62,205 nt of DNA from Bacteroidales bacterium UBA3290 (GCA_002361615.1 DETK01000017.1:114145-176349), one strand, 5' to 3'; shown: positions 17,401 through 26,021, numbered from the stretch's first letter. Program-made: numbers and translations. Notes: generated by a model not told the origin, from the letters alone.

Positions 17401-18572
17401 TTCTTTCCGTCTACAAGTACTTCAATTGGATGGCTCTCGAACTCGCAGAAAGAAACCAGCCCCTTTTGCGATTTGAGAGGTCGTTGATAAAACAGTATCT
17501 GATCAGCAATTTTGCGTCTCAGAGAATCGTTCAATTCTGGGTAATAACCGGCCTGAACTGTCCAGATACGGTTGAATTCGTCGATGTAGTCTTGCCGATA
17601 AAAAACTTTATTCCGTGTACTATAAAGAGGATCTTCTTGTAAATGTCGAAAAAGGTATTGACCGACAGTCTCATTGTTGAAAAACAATTCCTTGCTGCGA
17701 TCACTGATCTGCCCAAGGTACCCACTGGAGTTTTGGATGTCTTTTCGGATATCTGAAATCACGTAGGCCAGGACATCGGGTTCCAGCTTTTCCGTGAGAG
17801 CGGCGACTCGCCACGTTACGGCCGTTTTATCTTTGTCTTTTCCTTTGTTGTCAGCAGTATAAATGCCATGTTTTGCCAGGAAAATCGAGGATGTCCCTTG
17901 CTTTCCTTGCCGTTGAAGTTGCTTGTGGAGTTCTTCTGTCAGGATATCGGGATAGAAATGTTGTTGAAAAGTCCATATCTTCTCATACTCATTTTCAAGG
18001 TCGGAGCGATAGAAATCAAATCGCTTCGGTTTCCCATCCAAGATATGTCTTTGACGGTATTCAGAAGGTGTAATCTGCAATAACTGAAGTTCCTTGGCGA
18101 TGCTCATTCCGTCAATTAACTGACCTTCTTCGCCCGTATCGACTTTTCGAGAACTTTTATAGCCCCGCTTTCCATTGATCGAGAGCAGTACCCGGGCCAG
18201 TTGTAGAAGACTGATTTTCTCTTGTGCAGCCTTCGCACGCAGTCGAAGAGTCTCATGGGTGGTCCCTTTACCTTCTTCAGACAAAACGTCGTCCGCGTGA
18301 ATCCAGCCCTCCGACCGTAAAAGAGCAATCAGCGCATCTCTTCGGGAATTCCTTCTCTGAAGATTTCTGCGCATACTTCGCTTTAATCTGCGATCCGCAT
18401 TTGTCGTTATTGATTTTCCTTTTTCGAAATTGTCTTTTTCGTCCGAAGAAAGAGGTACCACGCGAGAACCACAGGCAACGATTCTTGTGGATTCATCTGT
18501 TTTTTCTGCTCTTTCGATTACCGCCCAACCGATACTGGCTGTTCCTAAGTCGAGTCCGAGAATCTTCTTCAT
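14454..18572 (-). CDS. cas9: Cas9 endonuclease, type II-C
   Basis: 1372 residues. RuvC-I starts at ILGLDLGTASIGWAV (Asp8), followed by the Arg-rich bridge helix (RRLKRSMRRNLQRRNSRRD). RuvC-II is IHIELARELK (Glu682), the HNH nuclease is DIEHIIPQARLFDDSFSNK (His766) and RuvC-III is HRHHAMDAITIAL (His932, Asp935). All catalytic residues are present, so both DNA strands should be cut. The set cas9-cas1-cas2 without csn2 or cas4 makes this type II-C. A tracrRNA is encoded divergently just upstream. PAM preference cannot be read from the sequence. Confidence 0.98.
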   Translation of the reverse strand: MKKILGLDLGTASIGWAVIERAEKTDESTRIVACGSRVVPLSSDEKDNFEKGKSITTNADRRLKRSMRRNLQRRNSRRDALIALLRSEGWIHADDVLSEEGKGTTHETLRLRAKAAQEKISLLQLARVLLSINGKRGYKSSRKVDTGEEGQLIDGMSIAKELQLLQITPSEYRQRHILDGKPKRFDFYRSDLENEYEKIWTFQQHFYPDILTEELHKQLQRQGKQGTSSIFLAKHGIYTADNKGKDKDKTAVTWRVAALTEKLEPDVLAYVISDIRKDIQNSSGYLGQISDRSKELFFNNETVGQYLFRHLQEDPLYSTRNKVFYRQDYIDEFNRIWTVQAGYYPELNDSLRRKIADQILFYQRPLKSQKGLVSFCEFESHPIEVLVDGKKQVKTTGSRCAPKASLLFQEFKIWQILNNLRIKDRVNDGERILSLDEKNLLSQELSIKRSMRQTEVLKHLGLAPRRYELNYSEIEGNTTLSALFSAYLSIVDLSGHGEHDINKLNYNQVLSVVQTVLPILGCTNDIFHFQPDLPKQEYEQQPLFKLWHLLYSYEGDNSHTGKESLFRRISDLTGLDREYAKVLGAITFKDDYASLSHKAISKILPYLKEGDTYDKACTRAGYNHSHFETAEERGQKQLLDHLEQLPKGCLRNPVVEKILNQMVNVVNASTQAYGKPDEIHIELARELKQSAREREKATSDIEGNKKRNLEIVKILQEDFHITNVRKTDILRYRLYEELKENGFKTLYSDKYVPRDKLFSKEIDIEHIIPQARLFDDSFSNKTIEYKDINIEKGRRTAADFVKEKYGEEGYTRFRLRVDDLRNRGALSDKKRKNLLMTESDIPSGFVDRDIRNSQYISKKAQELLKDYVRIVLPTSGSVTARLREEWQLVDVMKELNFAKYEKAGKTAITEDIDGRIIRKIQDWTKRNDHRHHAMDAITIALTKPEHIQILNNLNARSDKDSVFFQMLQKETVVIGNKRIFTPPMPLDILRGEVKRSLNDTLISIKAKNKVVTNNINKTKTKNGYQRTTELTPRGPLHKEQVYGQRFRYETFEVTVNAKMTKEVIANVASKRLREALFIRLNEFDGDPKKAFTGRNALDKNPIYLDSLHTEKVPQKVKCTRLAPYYCIRKDIGPDLSIDKIIDTKVRSRIEERISEYGGNAKAALSNLDTNPIWLNDAKTIPIKRVTIGENFDLCAIHNKRDKNGQIILDADGNTIPSDFVNLRNNHHVALYLDAEGKVQESIVPFFEALNRVNQGLPVVDRMFHSDLGWEFLYSMKVNEMFVFPDEANGFYPQEIDLLNPANASLISPHLYRVQKLSSKDYYFRLHQETSIEDDKALRDITWKRVQSIQAMKDVVKVRIDHLGRIVTIGEYD

Positions 18573-18597
18573 TATACCGTGCTCAATAATTATCTCT

Positions 18598-18605
18598 CAA
18601 ATTTA
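18598..18605 (-). promoter_or_regulatory. -7 element of the cas9-cas1-cas2 operon
   Basis: On the minus strand this reads TAAATTTG (TAnnTTTG), 25 nt before the cas9 ATG. No clear -33 partner lies at the usual distance. It is 8 bp from the -33 element of the divergent tracrRNA promoter, so polymerases at the two promoters may compete. Confidence 0.5.
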
Positions 18606-18613
18606 ACATTATT

Positions 18614-18645
18614 TTTGCAATTATCAGATGATTAAGCTACCTTTG
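18614..18645 (+). promoter_or_regulatory. tracrRNA promoter
   Basis: TTTG (18614-18617), 20 nt, then TACCTTTG (18638-18645) is a full match to the Bacteroidetes promoter pattern. The predicted start near 18650 falls at the first base of the anti-repeat. Confidence 0.8.
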
Positions 18646-18649
18646 TAAC

Positions 18650-18729
18650 ACTAAAAATGAAGCCATTCACAATAAGGATTATTCCGTTGTGAAAACATCA
18701 AGGGCGGGTCTGCGGACTCGCTCTTTTTT
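18650..18729 (+). ncRNA. tracrRNA
   Basis: About 80 nt. The anti-repeat (18651-18672) is complementary to the first 24 nt of the CRISPR repeat except for one missing A. It is followed by a small hairpin region containing AAGGATTATTCC and TTGTGAAAACATC, as in other Bacteroidetes Cas9 guide scaffolds. The 3' end is a 7-bp GCGGGTC/GACTCGC hairpin followed by six T (18724-18729), an intrinsic terminator. It should pair with each crRNA, guide RNase III processing and load Cas9. It has its own promoter and is divergent from cas9. Confidence 0.92.
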
Positions 18730-18789
18730 ATCAGGAGGATAGGAGTGAAGGAAAACAGGAGAAATCTTTCAAAGCTTTGATATTTTTGC

Positions 18790-18797
18790 TAACTTTG
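18790..18797 (+). promoter_or_regulatory. -7 element before the second amylase group
   Basis: TAACTTTG fits TAnnTTTG. TTTC at 18767-18770 lies 19 nt upstream as a weak -33 candidate. The box ends only 6 nt before the ATG at 18804, so the transcript would have almost no 5' leader. Confidence 0.45.
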
Positions 18798-18803
18798 AAA
18801 GTT

Positions 18804-20840
18804 ATGCAAAAACTGTCCATCTTTCTTTTACTGCTCGTGGCGGCGGGATGCGGCCACAAGGGGGTGACGCCGTCACCGCTGTTCGACAGGGGGCCGCTGG
18901 CGTCGCCTTGTCTGTTGCAGGAGGCAAGTACCCAGGTGATCGTAAGGGATTATTTCCCGACTTTGCCCGAGGCAGATACGCTTACGATTGATGCGGGGCT
19001 GGATACGCCGTTCCTTTCCTGGATGGAGATTACGTCCGTGGCGGGGAAGGGTGCGCTCGTGCTCAAGAACATGCTGCCCGTGAAGATGGAGGCTTGCGAC
19101 CCGGAGAAGGCGCCCTTCATCACCACGGCGCCCGTGGAAGGGAAGCCGGACCGGTTCTATATCCTGATCGAGAACCAGGCGGATGACGTGCTGGTGCTCT
19201 GGCAGAACACCGTGCTCGACAAGGAGCACGGCATCCGGGTGATCGACCGCAGCAAGCTGGAGATCACTGTGCCGAAGAATGCGGAGAAGATGGAGCGCTC
19301 CTACGTGCGCGCGTTCTGCGCCAATGCCGACGGCCTGGGCAACGACATCCTTGTTCCCGTCCGTTACGGCAAGGTAATGCGCACGACGAAAGAGCTTGAC
19401 CGCACCGACAAGCACGCGCAGGTGCTCTATTCACTGATGATCGACCGGTTCGTCGACGGCCGCAAGGACAACGACATGCCGCTCCATTCGCCGCTGGTCC
19501 ATCCCAAGGTGGACTACTGGGGCGGTGATATCCTGGGCGTCACGCAGACCCTCGAGAAAGGCTATTTCGACTCGCTGGGCGTGACCACCATCTGGCTTTC
19601 GCCGATCACCCAGAATCCTTGGGACGCCTGGGGACAGATCTACGATCCCAAGACCCGGTTCAGCGGCTATCACGGCTACTGGCCTTACTACGCCACGGCC
19701 ATCGACGTGCGTTATGGTACCGAGGCGGAACTCCGCGATCTGCTGGACAAGGCGCACAAGGATGGCAAGAATGTGATTCTCGACTACGTGTCGAACCACA
19801 TGCATATCCAGAGTCCGACACTGACCGCCCATCCGGACTGGACCACCCCGTCCGATACACCCGACGGCCGGCCGAACCGCCAGCTCTACGATGAATTCCG
19901 CCTGACAACCTGGTTCGACGACCATATCCCGACCCTCGACCTGGAACGCGCAGACATCTGCGCCCAACTTACCGACTCGGCGCTGTTCTGGATGCAGCAC
20001 TTCGATTTCGACGGCTTCCGCCACGATGCCACCAAGCACGTGCCTGAACAGTACTGGCGCATGCTCACCCGCAAGCTCTACGACAGCCTGCCCGGCCGGA
20101 CCTTCTACCAGATCGGCGAGACCTACGGTTCCACCGAACTGATCAACTCTTACGTGAAGCCGGGCATGCAGGATGCGCAGTTCGATTTCAATGTCTATGA
20201 CACCTTCGGCTGGGCCACCACTTCGGAAGACGGCGACTTTACGGGTCTGGCCGACCGCATTGCGGAAGATTTGTCCGTGTATGGTTCGCACCACCTGATG
20301 GGCAACATCACCGGCAACCACGACCGTCCCCGCTACATCTGCCTGGCCAGCCACGAATTCAAGCCGGGTGAGGACCAGAAGGCTGCGGGCTGGCACCGTG
20401 ACATCCGCGTCACCGACCCCGTGGGCTACAAATACCTGAAGATGCTGCACGCCTTCAATTTCACGATTCCCGGCATTCCGTGCATCTATTATGGTGACGA
20501 ATTCGGCCAGCCGGGCGCGAACGACCCGGACAACCGCCGCTGGATGCAGTTCGACGACCTGACGCCGGCCGAACAGAGCGTGCTTGCCACCACGAAGGCG
20601 CTGGCCCGGATGCACAACGTCTCGATGCCGCTGATCTATGGGGATTATAAACTGCTGTACGTCGACAAGGACGTCCTGGCCTATTCCCGCAGCTATATGG
20701 GCGAGACGGTGGCGGTGGTGCTCAACAAGGGTGCGCAATCCCGCTCCCTGACCCTCAACCTGCCGTGCGGTTTGACCGTGCGCGGGAAAAACAGCTGTAC
20801 GGTTGAGGTCGCACCGCTTTCCTATGAAATCATCAAATAA
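18804..20840 (+). CDS. GH13 alpha-amylase-family lipoprotein with long N-terminal domain
   Basis: 678 residues from the ATG at 18804, giving a lipoprotein signal (LLLLVAAGC, Cys16); an ATG at 18777 lies inside the promoter and is rejected. Residues about 20-210 form a beta-rich N-terminal part that I cannot assign. The GH13 barrel follows with GFRHDATKH (Asp408), QIGETYG (Glu439) and TGNHDRPR (Asp507), so it should be active. YSLMIDRFVDG and SGYHGYWPYYATAIDVRYGT are typical of cyclomaltodextrinase-like and maltogenic GH13 enzymes. It leads a three-gene GH13 operon (9 bp to the next gene) and probably degrades maltooligosaccharides at the membrane. Confidence 0.9.
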   Translation: MQKLSIFLLLLVAAGCGHKGVTPSPLFDRGPLASPCLLQEASTQVIVRDYFPTLPEADTLTIDAGLDTPFLSWMEITSVAGKGALVLKNMLPVKMEACDPEKAPFITTAPVEGKPDRFYILIENQADDVLVLWQNTVLDKEHGIRVIDRSKLEITVPKNAEKMERSYVRAFCANADGLGNDILVPVRYGKVMRTTKELDRTDKHAQVLYSLMIDRFVDGRKDNDMPLHSPLVHPKVDYWGGDILGVTQTLEKGYFDSLGVTTIWLSPITQNPWDAWGQIYDPKTRFSGYHGYWPYYATAIDVRYGTEAELRDLLDKAHKDGKNVILDYVSNHMHIQSPTLTAHPDWTTPSDTPDGRPNRQLYDEFRLTTWFDDHIPTLDLERADICAQLTDSALFWMQHFDFDGFRHDATKHVPEQYWRMLTRKLYDSLPGRTFYQIGETYGSTELINSYVKPGMQDAQFDFNVYDTFGWATTSEDGDFTGLADRIAEDLSVYGSHHLMGNITGNHDRPRYICLASHEFKPGEDQKAAGWHRDIRVTDPVGYKYLKMLHAFNFTIPGIPCIYYGDEFGQPGANDPDNRRWMQFDDLTPAEQSVLATTKALARMHNVSMPLIYGDYKLLYVDKDVLAYSRSYMGETVAVVLNKGAQSRSLTLNLPCGLTVRGKNSCTVEVAPLSYEIIK

Positions 20841-20849
20841 TCCGACGAT

Positions 20850-22229
20850 ATGAAAAAGACACTGATCTTCCTGCTTTCGTTCCTGTGCCTGGCCGCCTGC
20901 CACAAGACGACCGCGCCCGAAGGCAATTTCACAAATGTCATACATCCTGAGTGGGCGCAGAAAGCCGTGATCTACCAGATCAACGTGCGCCAGTTCTCGC
21001 CCGAAGGCACTTTCGCAGCCGTCGAGCCGCAGCTCGACCGGCTCGCCGAATTGGGCGTGGACATCCTCTGGCTGATGCCGATCCATCCGATCGGTGTCGA
21101 AGGCCGCAAGGGTACGCTCGGCAGCTACTATGCCGTGCAGGACTACTGCGCCGTCAACCCCGAATTCGGCACGATGGAAGACTTCGACCACTTCCTGGCC
21201 GCCGCCCACGAAAAGGGCTTCAAGGTAATCCTTGACTGGGTAGCCAACCACACGGGCCGCGACCATGCCTGGACGCGCGACCACAAGGACTGGTACCATC
21301 TCGACTCGCTGGGCAACCTGGCTACGCAGTACGACTGGACCGACATCGCCCATCTCGACTACGTGAACCATCCCGAGGTGTATGCGGCTATGGAACAGCA
21401 GATGCAGTTCTGGATCGACCGGGGCGTCGACGGGTTCCGCTGCGACGTGGCGAGCGAGGTTCCGACCGATTTCTGGGAAAAGGCGTTCGCCGATTTCCGC
21501 GCCCAGCATCCCGACAATCTTTTCTTCCTGGCAGAAGCGGAAACCCCTGATCTGCAGAAGAACGCATTTGACGCCTACTATGCCTGGCAGCAGATGCATC
21601 TGTGGTATGATATGGCCGCCGGCAAGAAAAATGCGGAAGACCTGGCCGATTTCTACGTGAATTACGCCGAAAAGACCGGCATGCCTGCCGGAACGCTGGC
21701 CATGAACTTCGTTTCGAACCACGACCAGAACTCCTGGTCGGGCACCAACCTGGAGATGTTCGGCCCTTCGCTCAAGCAGTTCACCGTGCTGACCTTCATG
21801 CTTCCGGGCATCCCGATGCTCTACAACGGCGACGAGATCTGCCTGCCCAAGCGTCTGGAATTCTTTGAGAAAGATCCGATCGACTGGAAGGCTGGCGATC
21901 CGATGGAGATGACACGTCTCTATACCGAGCTCATCAAGCTGCGCGACCAGCACGCCTGCCTCTGGGCGTATCCCTGGGGCGGTACGATGGCCGTGCTGCC
22001 GACCGACCATCCGAAGCAGGTCTTCGCCTTCGAGCGTGAAGTGGAAGGCGATATGTGCCTGGCGATGTTCAACTTCTCCGATGAGGTAGTGACCTACAAG
22101 GTGGAAAACCATCTGGTGACCACCGACAGCGAATTTACCCTGCCGGCCCACGGCTATCACATCATCTTCAGCGTGGGCGACTGTTTCGGCGACTGTGACG
22201 AAAGCGAGTTTGAAGAAAATGAAGACTAG
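20850..22229 (+). CDS. GH13 alpha-amylase-family lipoprotein, compact
   Basis: 459 residues with lipobox LCLAAC (Cys17). The barrel starts at once with KAVIYQINVRQFSPEGTF. Catalytic residues are Asp199 (GFRCDVAS), Glu229 (FLAEAE) and Asp292 (SNHDQN). It lacks the N-terminal domain of the gene before it and ends in an acidic, Cys-containing tail (GDCFGDCDESEFEENED), which is unusual and unexplained. It likely hydrolyses alpha-1,4-glucan fragments at the periplasmic or outer surface. Its last 11 nt overlap the start of the following GH13 gene, indicating translational coupling. Confidence 0.9.
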   Translation: MKKTLIFLLSFLCLAACHKTTAPEGNFTNVIHPEWAQKAVIYQINVRQFSPEGTFAAVEPQLDRLAELGVDILWLMPIHPIGVEGRKGTLGSYYAVQDYCAVNPEFGTMEDFDHFLAAAHEKGFKVILDWVANHTGRDHAWTRDHKDWYHLDSLGNLATQYDWTDIAHLDYVNHPEVYAAMEQQMQFWIDRGVDGFRCDVASEVPTDFWEKAFADFRAQHPDNLFFLAEAETPDLQKNAFDAYYAWQQMHLWYDMAAGKKNAEDLADFYVNYAEKTGMPAGTLAMNFVSNHDQNSWSGTNLEMFGPSLKQFTVLTFMLPGIPMLYNGDEICLPKRLEFFEKDPIDWKAGDPMEMTRLYTELIKLRDQHACLWAYPWGGTMAVLPTDHPKQVFAFEREVEGDMCLAMFNFSDEVVTYKVENHLVTTDSEFTLPAHGYHIIFSVGDCFGDCDESEFEENED

Positions 22230-24060
22230 GATCCTGCTCCTCTGCCTGGCCATGCTGAGTACCACTGCGCTGCGGGCCGACAAGCTCGACCGGGTCGAGC
22301 CTCCCTGCTGGTGGGTCGGGATGGAAACCGACCTGCAACTGATGCTCCACGGAAAGGACATCGCCGGTTCCCAGGTGACGGTCGATGCGACCATCAAGGG
22401 CCTTACCGTAGGAAAGGTGACTTCCACCGACAATCCGAACTACCTTTTCGTGGAAGTGAAGATCGGCAGCCGGCTCGAACCCGGCACGTATACCTTCAAC
22501 CTGGTGACGCCTGACGGCCGCCAGTTCGATTTCGACTATGAGCTGCTCAAGCGCCGCGACGGTTCCGCCAAACGGAGTTCCTTCGGACCGGAAGACGCCG
22601 TCTATCTGCTGATGCCCGACCGTTTCGCCAATGGCGACAAGAGCAACGATACCGTGAAGGAAGCCGTTGAGAAGGCTGCACCGAAGAATCTGGGTGGACG
22701 CCACGGCGGTGACATCCAGGGCATCATCGACCATCTCGACGACCTGGTGAGCCTCGGCGTGACGACCATCTGGCCTACGCCGCTGACCTTCGACAATGAG
22801 AAGAGCTACTCCTACCACGGCTATGCCTGTGCGGACTACTACCGCATCGACCCGCGCTACGGCTCCAATGAGCTGTACCGGACCTTTGTTTCGAAGGCCC
22901 ACGACAAGGGGCTGAAAGTGATCATGGATATGGTGCCGAACCATTGCGGCACGGCCCACTGGTGGATGAAAGACCTGCCGTCGCAGACCTGGATCAACTA
23001 TCCGGAGAACCTCGAACGCGGCGGAGACCGTCTGATCCGGACCAATGCCGCCATGTCCACGCACAGCGATCCCCATGCTGCAGATATCGATAAGGAGACT
23101 TGCGTGAAGGGCTGGTTCGATACGACGATGCCGGACATGAACATGGCCGACCCGCTGGTGCGACAGTACCTGACGCAGATGGCGGTCTGGTGGATCGAAT
23201 ATGCCGACCTCGACGGTCTCAGGGTGGATACCTATCCGTATTCCGACAAGAAGGGCATCGCCGCCTGGACGAAGGCAATCCGTGGCGAGTACAAGAACCT
23301 GAACATCGTGGGTGAAGTCTGGTTCGGCGACGTGGCTTCCTGTGCGTACTGGGAAGGCGTGCGTCAGAAGGACGGGTACAATTCCCAGCTTCCATCGGTC
23401 ATGGATTTCCCCCTGATGTTCGCGACCCTCTCGGCCCTTACGTCCGACGGTACATCGTGGGAGCCTTCGATGCTGCAGATTTACAACTCCCTGGCCCTCG
23501 ACCGTCTGTACGAGGATCCTTCCGACATCCTGATCTTCATCGGCAACCACGATACCTCGCGCCTGGCCCATGAACTGGGCGGCGATCCCGAAAAGATCAA
23601 GATGGCCTACGCGCTGCTGGCCACCATGCGCGGCGTGCCGCAGCTCTACTACGGCGACGAATACGGTCTGCGCAGCGCTGACGGCACCACGGGCCACTCG
23701 CAGGAGCGGGTCGACATGCCGTGGGGCAAGTTCACACGCGAGCAGGTCGTGCTGCGCAAGTATGTCTCCGACCTGTTCACCTGGCGCAAGACCTCCAAGG
23801 CCGTTACGCAGGGCGACATGATCCATTTCCGTCCGGATGCCCGCAATGTGTACGTCTATTTCCGGGTCGTGAAAGGGGAGGCCGTGATGGTCATCCTCAA
23901 CGGCGGGAAAGAGGATTACGCGGTTGACTGGGACCATTTCTCGGAGATTACCGCAAAACATGCGAAAAGAGCGAAGAACGTGATGACCGGCGAGCGCTTG
24001 AAAGTGGGCGAGAAGTATGTCGTCGAGCCCGGCGCAGCCGCCATCCTGGAAATTAAATAA
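22219..24060 (+). CDS. susA: SusA-like neopullulanase/cyclomaltodextrinase (GH13)
   Basis: 613 residues from the ATG at 22219. The signal peptide has no lipobox Cys (LLLCLAMLSTTALRADKL), so the enzyme is periplasmic like SusA. An immunoglobulin-like N-terminal domain (about 25-115, PCWWVGMETDLQLMLHG) is that of cyclomaltodextrinases. The barrel carries YLLMPDRFANGD, GLRVDTYPY (Asp337), IVGEVWFG (Glu366) and IGNHDTSR (Asp445). It should break imported maltooligosaccharides and cyclodextrins into short sugars for the inner-membrane transporter. Confidence 0.92.
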   Translation: MKTRILLLCLAMLSTTALRADKLDRVEPPCWWVGMETDLQLMLHGKDIAGSQVTVDATIKGLTVGKVTSTDNPNYLFVEVKIGSRLEPGTYTFNLVTPDGRQFDFDYELLKRRDGSAKRSSFGPEDAVYLLMPDRFANGDKSNDTVKEAVEKAAPKNLGGRHGGDIQGIIDHLDDLVSLGVTTIWPTPLTFDNEKSYSYHGYACADYYRIDPRYGSNELYRTFVSKAHDKGLKVIMDMVPNHCGTAHWWMKDLPSQTWINYPENLERGGDRLIRTNAAMSTHSDPHAADIDKETCVKGWFDTTMPDMNMADPLVRQYLTQMAVWWIEYADLDGLRVDTYPYSDKKGIAAWTKAIRGEYKNLNIVGEVWFGDVASCAYWEGVRQKDGYNSQLPSVMDFPLMFATLSALTSDGTSWEPSMLQIYNSLALDRLYEDPSDILIFIGNHDTSRLAHELGGDPEKIKMAYALLATMRGVPQLYYGDEYGLRSADGTTGHSQERVDMPWGKFTREQVVLRKYVSDLFTWRKTSKAVTQGDMIHFRPDARNVYVYFRVVKGEAVMVILNGGKEDYAVDWDHFSEITAKHAKRAKNVMTGERLKVGEKYVVEPGAAAILEIK

Positions 24061-24076
24061 ACGATTGCAGAAAGAT

Positions 24077-24994
24077 ATGAAACCTACACTTTTGGTGCTG
24101 GCGGCCGGAATGGGTTCCCGTTACGGCTCCCTCAAACAGATGGACGGTCTGGGCCCTTGCGGCGAGGCCATCATCGATTATTCCATTTATGATGCCATCC
24201 AGGCCGGTTTCGGCAAGGTGGTCTTCGTGATCCGGCATTCTTTCGCCGACGCCTTCAAGCAGATCTACTCTCCGGAGCGTTTCGGCGGGAAGATCGACGT
24301 GGAATTCGTGTACCAGGAGTTGGATTACCTGCCGGAAGGTTTCTCCGTACCGGAAGGCCGCGAGAAGCCCTGGGGCACCAACCACGCCGTGATGATGGCC
24401 AAAGATGTGATCCACGAGCCTTTCGCCGTGATCAATTCCGACGACTTCTACGGCCGCGAAGGCTTCCAGGTCGTGGCTGATTTCCTGCGCAGCGTCGAAG
24501 GTTGCCGGGGAAAATATGCCCTGGTCGGCTATTTCCTGAAAAATACGCTCTCCGAATTCGGCAGTGTCTCCCGCGGTGTCTGCGAACTCGACGACAACGC
24601 CTGCCTTTCGACGGTCACGGAGCGGACCGCCATCCAGCGCAAGGCTGACGGCAAGGTTTACTATGCCGAGAAAGGTCAGGACCATGAGGTGTCTGAAGAC
24701 AGCGTGGTCTCGATGAACTTCTGGGGATTCACACCCGACTATTTCAGCTGGTCCGAGGAACTGTTCAAGGTCTTCCTCGCCTCCGACGACGTGAAAACCA
24801 ATCCCAAGGCGGAATTTTTCATTCCCTATGTGGCTGACGTACTGATCAAACGCCACGACGCTTCCTTCAAGGTGCTCAACTGCGATGCGAAGTGGTTCGG
24901 CGTCACGTACAAGGAAGACCGTCCCGACGTGGTGGCCAAGATCGGCCGCCTGATCGAACAAGGCGTCTATCCCCGCAGCCTCTGGGGCCGTTGA
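24077..24994 (+). CDS. Sugar-phosphate nucleotidyltransferase-like protein
   Basis: 305 residues. The N terminus LLVLAAGMGSRYGSLKQMDGLGPCGEAIIDYSIYDA is the nucleotide-binding signature of NTP_transferase proteins (G-x-G-T/S-R-x6-K). NSDDFYGREGFQV is the metal-binding region. The protein would join a nucleotide to a sugar phosphate, but which sugar is not evident. It starts 16 bp after the SusA-like gene and may be read through from it. The ATG at 24077 is chosen because the motif normally begins at once; the upstream in-frame codons overlap the previous gene. Confidence 0.85.
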   Translation: MKPTLLVLAAGMGSRYGSLKQMDGLGPCGEAIIDYSIYDAIQAGFGKVVFVIRHSFADAFKQIYSPERFGGKIDVEFVYQELDYLPEGFSVPEGREKPWGTNHAVMMAKDVIHEPFAVINSDDFYGREGFQVVADFLRSVEGCRGKYALVGYFLKNTLSEFGSVSRGVCELDDNACLSTVTERTAIQRKADGKVYYAEKGQDHEVSEDSVVSMNFWGFTPDYFSWSEELFKVFLASDDVKTNPKAEFFIPYVADVLIKRHDASFKVLNCDAKWFGVTYKEDRPDVVAKIGRLIEQGVYPRSLWGR

Positions 24995-25014
24995 CCTTCC
25001 AATACCGACCGTTC

Positions 25015-26007
25015 ATGAAATCGATCCTGGGCATTGGAAATGCCTTGACAGACATCCTGGCCGTCCTTCCGGACGATACGCTCCTCAAGAAGTACAATCT
25101 GCCGCTGGGCAGCATGCAGCATGTGGACGCCAAGACCGGCAACACCATCTGGTCCGACCTCAAGGAGATCGGAGTCCAGTACGTTGCCGGCGGCTCCGCT
25201 GCCAACACCGTGTCGGCGACGGCCATCCTGGGCATGCCTTCGGGCTACATCGGCAAGGTGGGCGACGACGAACTCGGTTCGCTCTTCCGCCAGTCGCAGT
25301 TGCAGAACGGCATCAAGTCCAATCTGCTGGTCGGCACGGTCGCTTCGGGCCGGGCGATGGTCTTCATCACCGCCCCCAACGCCGACCGTACCTTCGCCAC
25401 CTATTTGGGCGCCGCGCTCCAGCTGGAGCCTGACGACCTGAAGCCCGAGTATTTCGAAGGCTACGACTATCTCCACATCGAGGGCTATCTGGTGCAGAAC
25501 CAGTACCTGGTACGTCGCGCCGTGGAGATGGGCCGGGAGCACAATATGATCATCTCGCTCGACATGGCCTCCTACAACGTGGTCGAGTCGAACAATGTGT
25601 TCCTGCAGGATATCGTCAAGAACTACGTCGATATCATCTTCGCCAACGAGACGGAAGCAGCCGCCTTCACGCATCAGCCGCCCCGGCAGGCCTTGCAGGC
25701 CATGTCCGAAATGGTGGATACCGCCATTGTCAAGATCGGCAAGGACGGTTCGATGATCCAGCGGGGCGACGAGTTCCACTTCATCGATCCCTGGCCGGGT
25801 GAAGCGGTCGACGCCACCGGCGCAGGCGACACCTATGCGGCCGGCTTCCTCTTCGCCCATGCCAACGGCATGCCGCTCAAGACTTGCGGCGAAGTGGGCT
25901 CCGCGCTGGCGGCCAAGGTGGTGGAAGTCATCGGGACGAAGATCGACATCCCCCGCTGGAAAGCAGCGAAGACCGAAATCCGTCGCCTGATGGGGATTCC
26001 GGAATAA
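25015..26007 (+). CDS. PfkB-family carbohydrate/nucleoside kinase
   Basis: 330 residues. The N terminus KSILGIGNALTDILAVLPDD and the glycine-rich YVAGGSAANTVSATAILG are PfkB signature 1 features. The C-terminal active-site motif DATGAGDTYAAGFLFA holds the catalytic Asp and anion hole. The family includes ribokinase, fructokinase and adenosine kinase; this form is close to the adenosine-kinase-like proteins common in Bacteroidetes, but substrate is uncertain. The ATG at 25015 is used because the longer frame enters the preceding gene. Convergent with the deoxynucleoside kinase gene 14 bp away. Confidence 0.9.
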   Translation: MKSILGIGNALTDILAVLPDDTLLKKYNLPLGSMQHVDAKTGNTIWSDLKEIGVQYVAGGSAANTVSATAILGMPSGYIGKVGDDELGSLFRQSQLQNGIKSNLLVGTVASGRAMVFITAPNADRTFATYLGAALQLEPDDLKPEYFEGYDYLHIEGYLVQNQYLVRRAVEMGREHNMIISLDMASYNVVESNNVFLQDIVKNYVDIIFANETEAAAFTHQPPRQALQAMSEMVDTAIVKIGKDGSMIQRGDEFHFIDPWPGEAVDATGAGDTYAAGFLFAHANGMPLKTCGEVGSALAAKVVEVIGTKIDIPRWKAAKTEIRRLMGIPE

Positions 26008-26021
26008 GCGGAAAAGTTTTT

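Noticed and set aside
10717..18804. Integrative element with attachment sites
   Set aside because: No integrase, tRNA gene or flanking direct repeat could be identified, so only an island of different composition is claimed.
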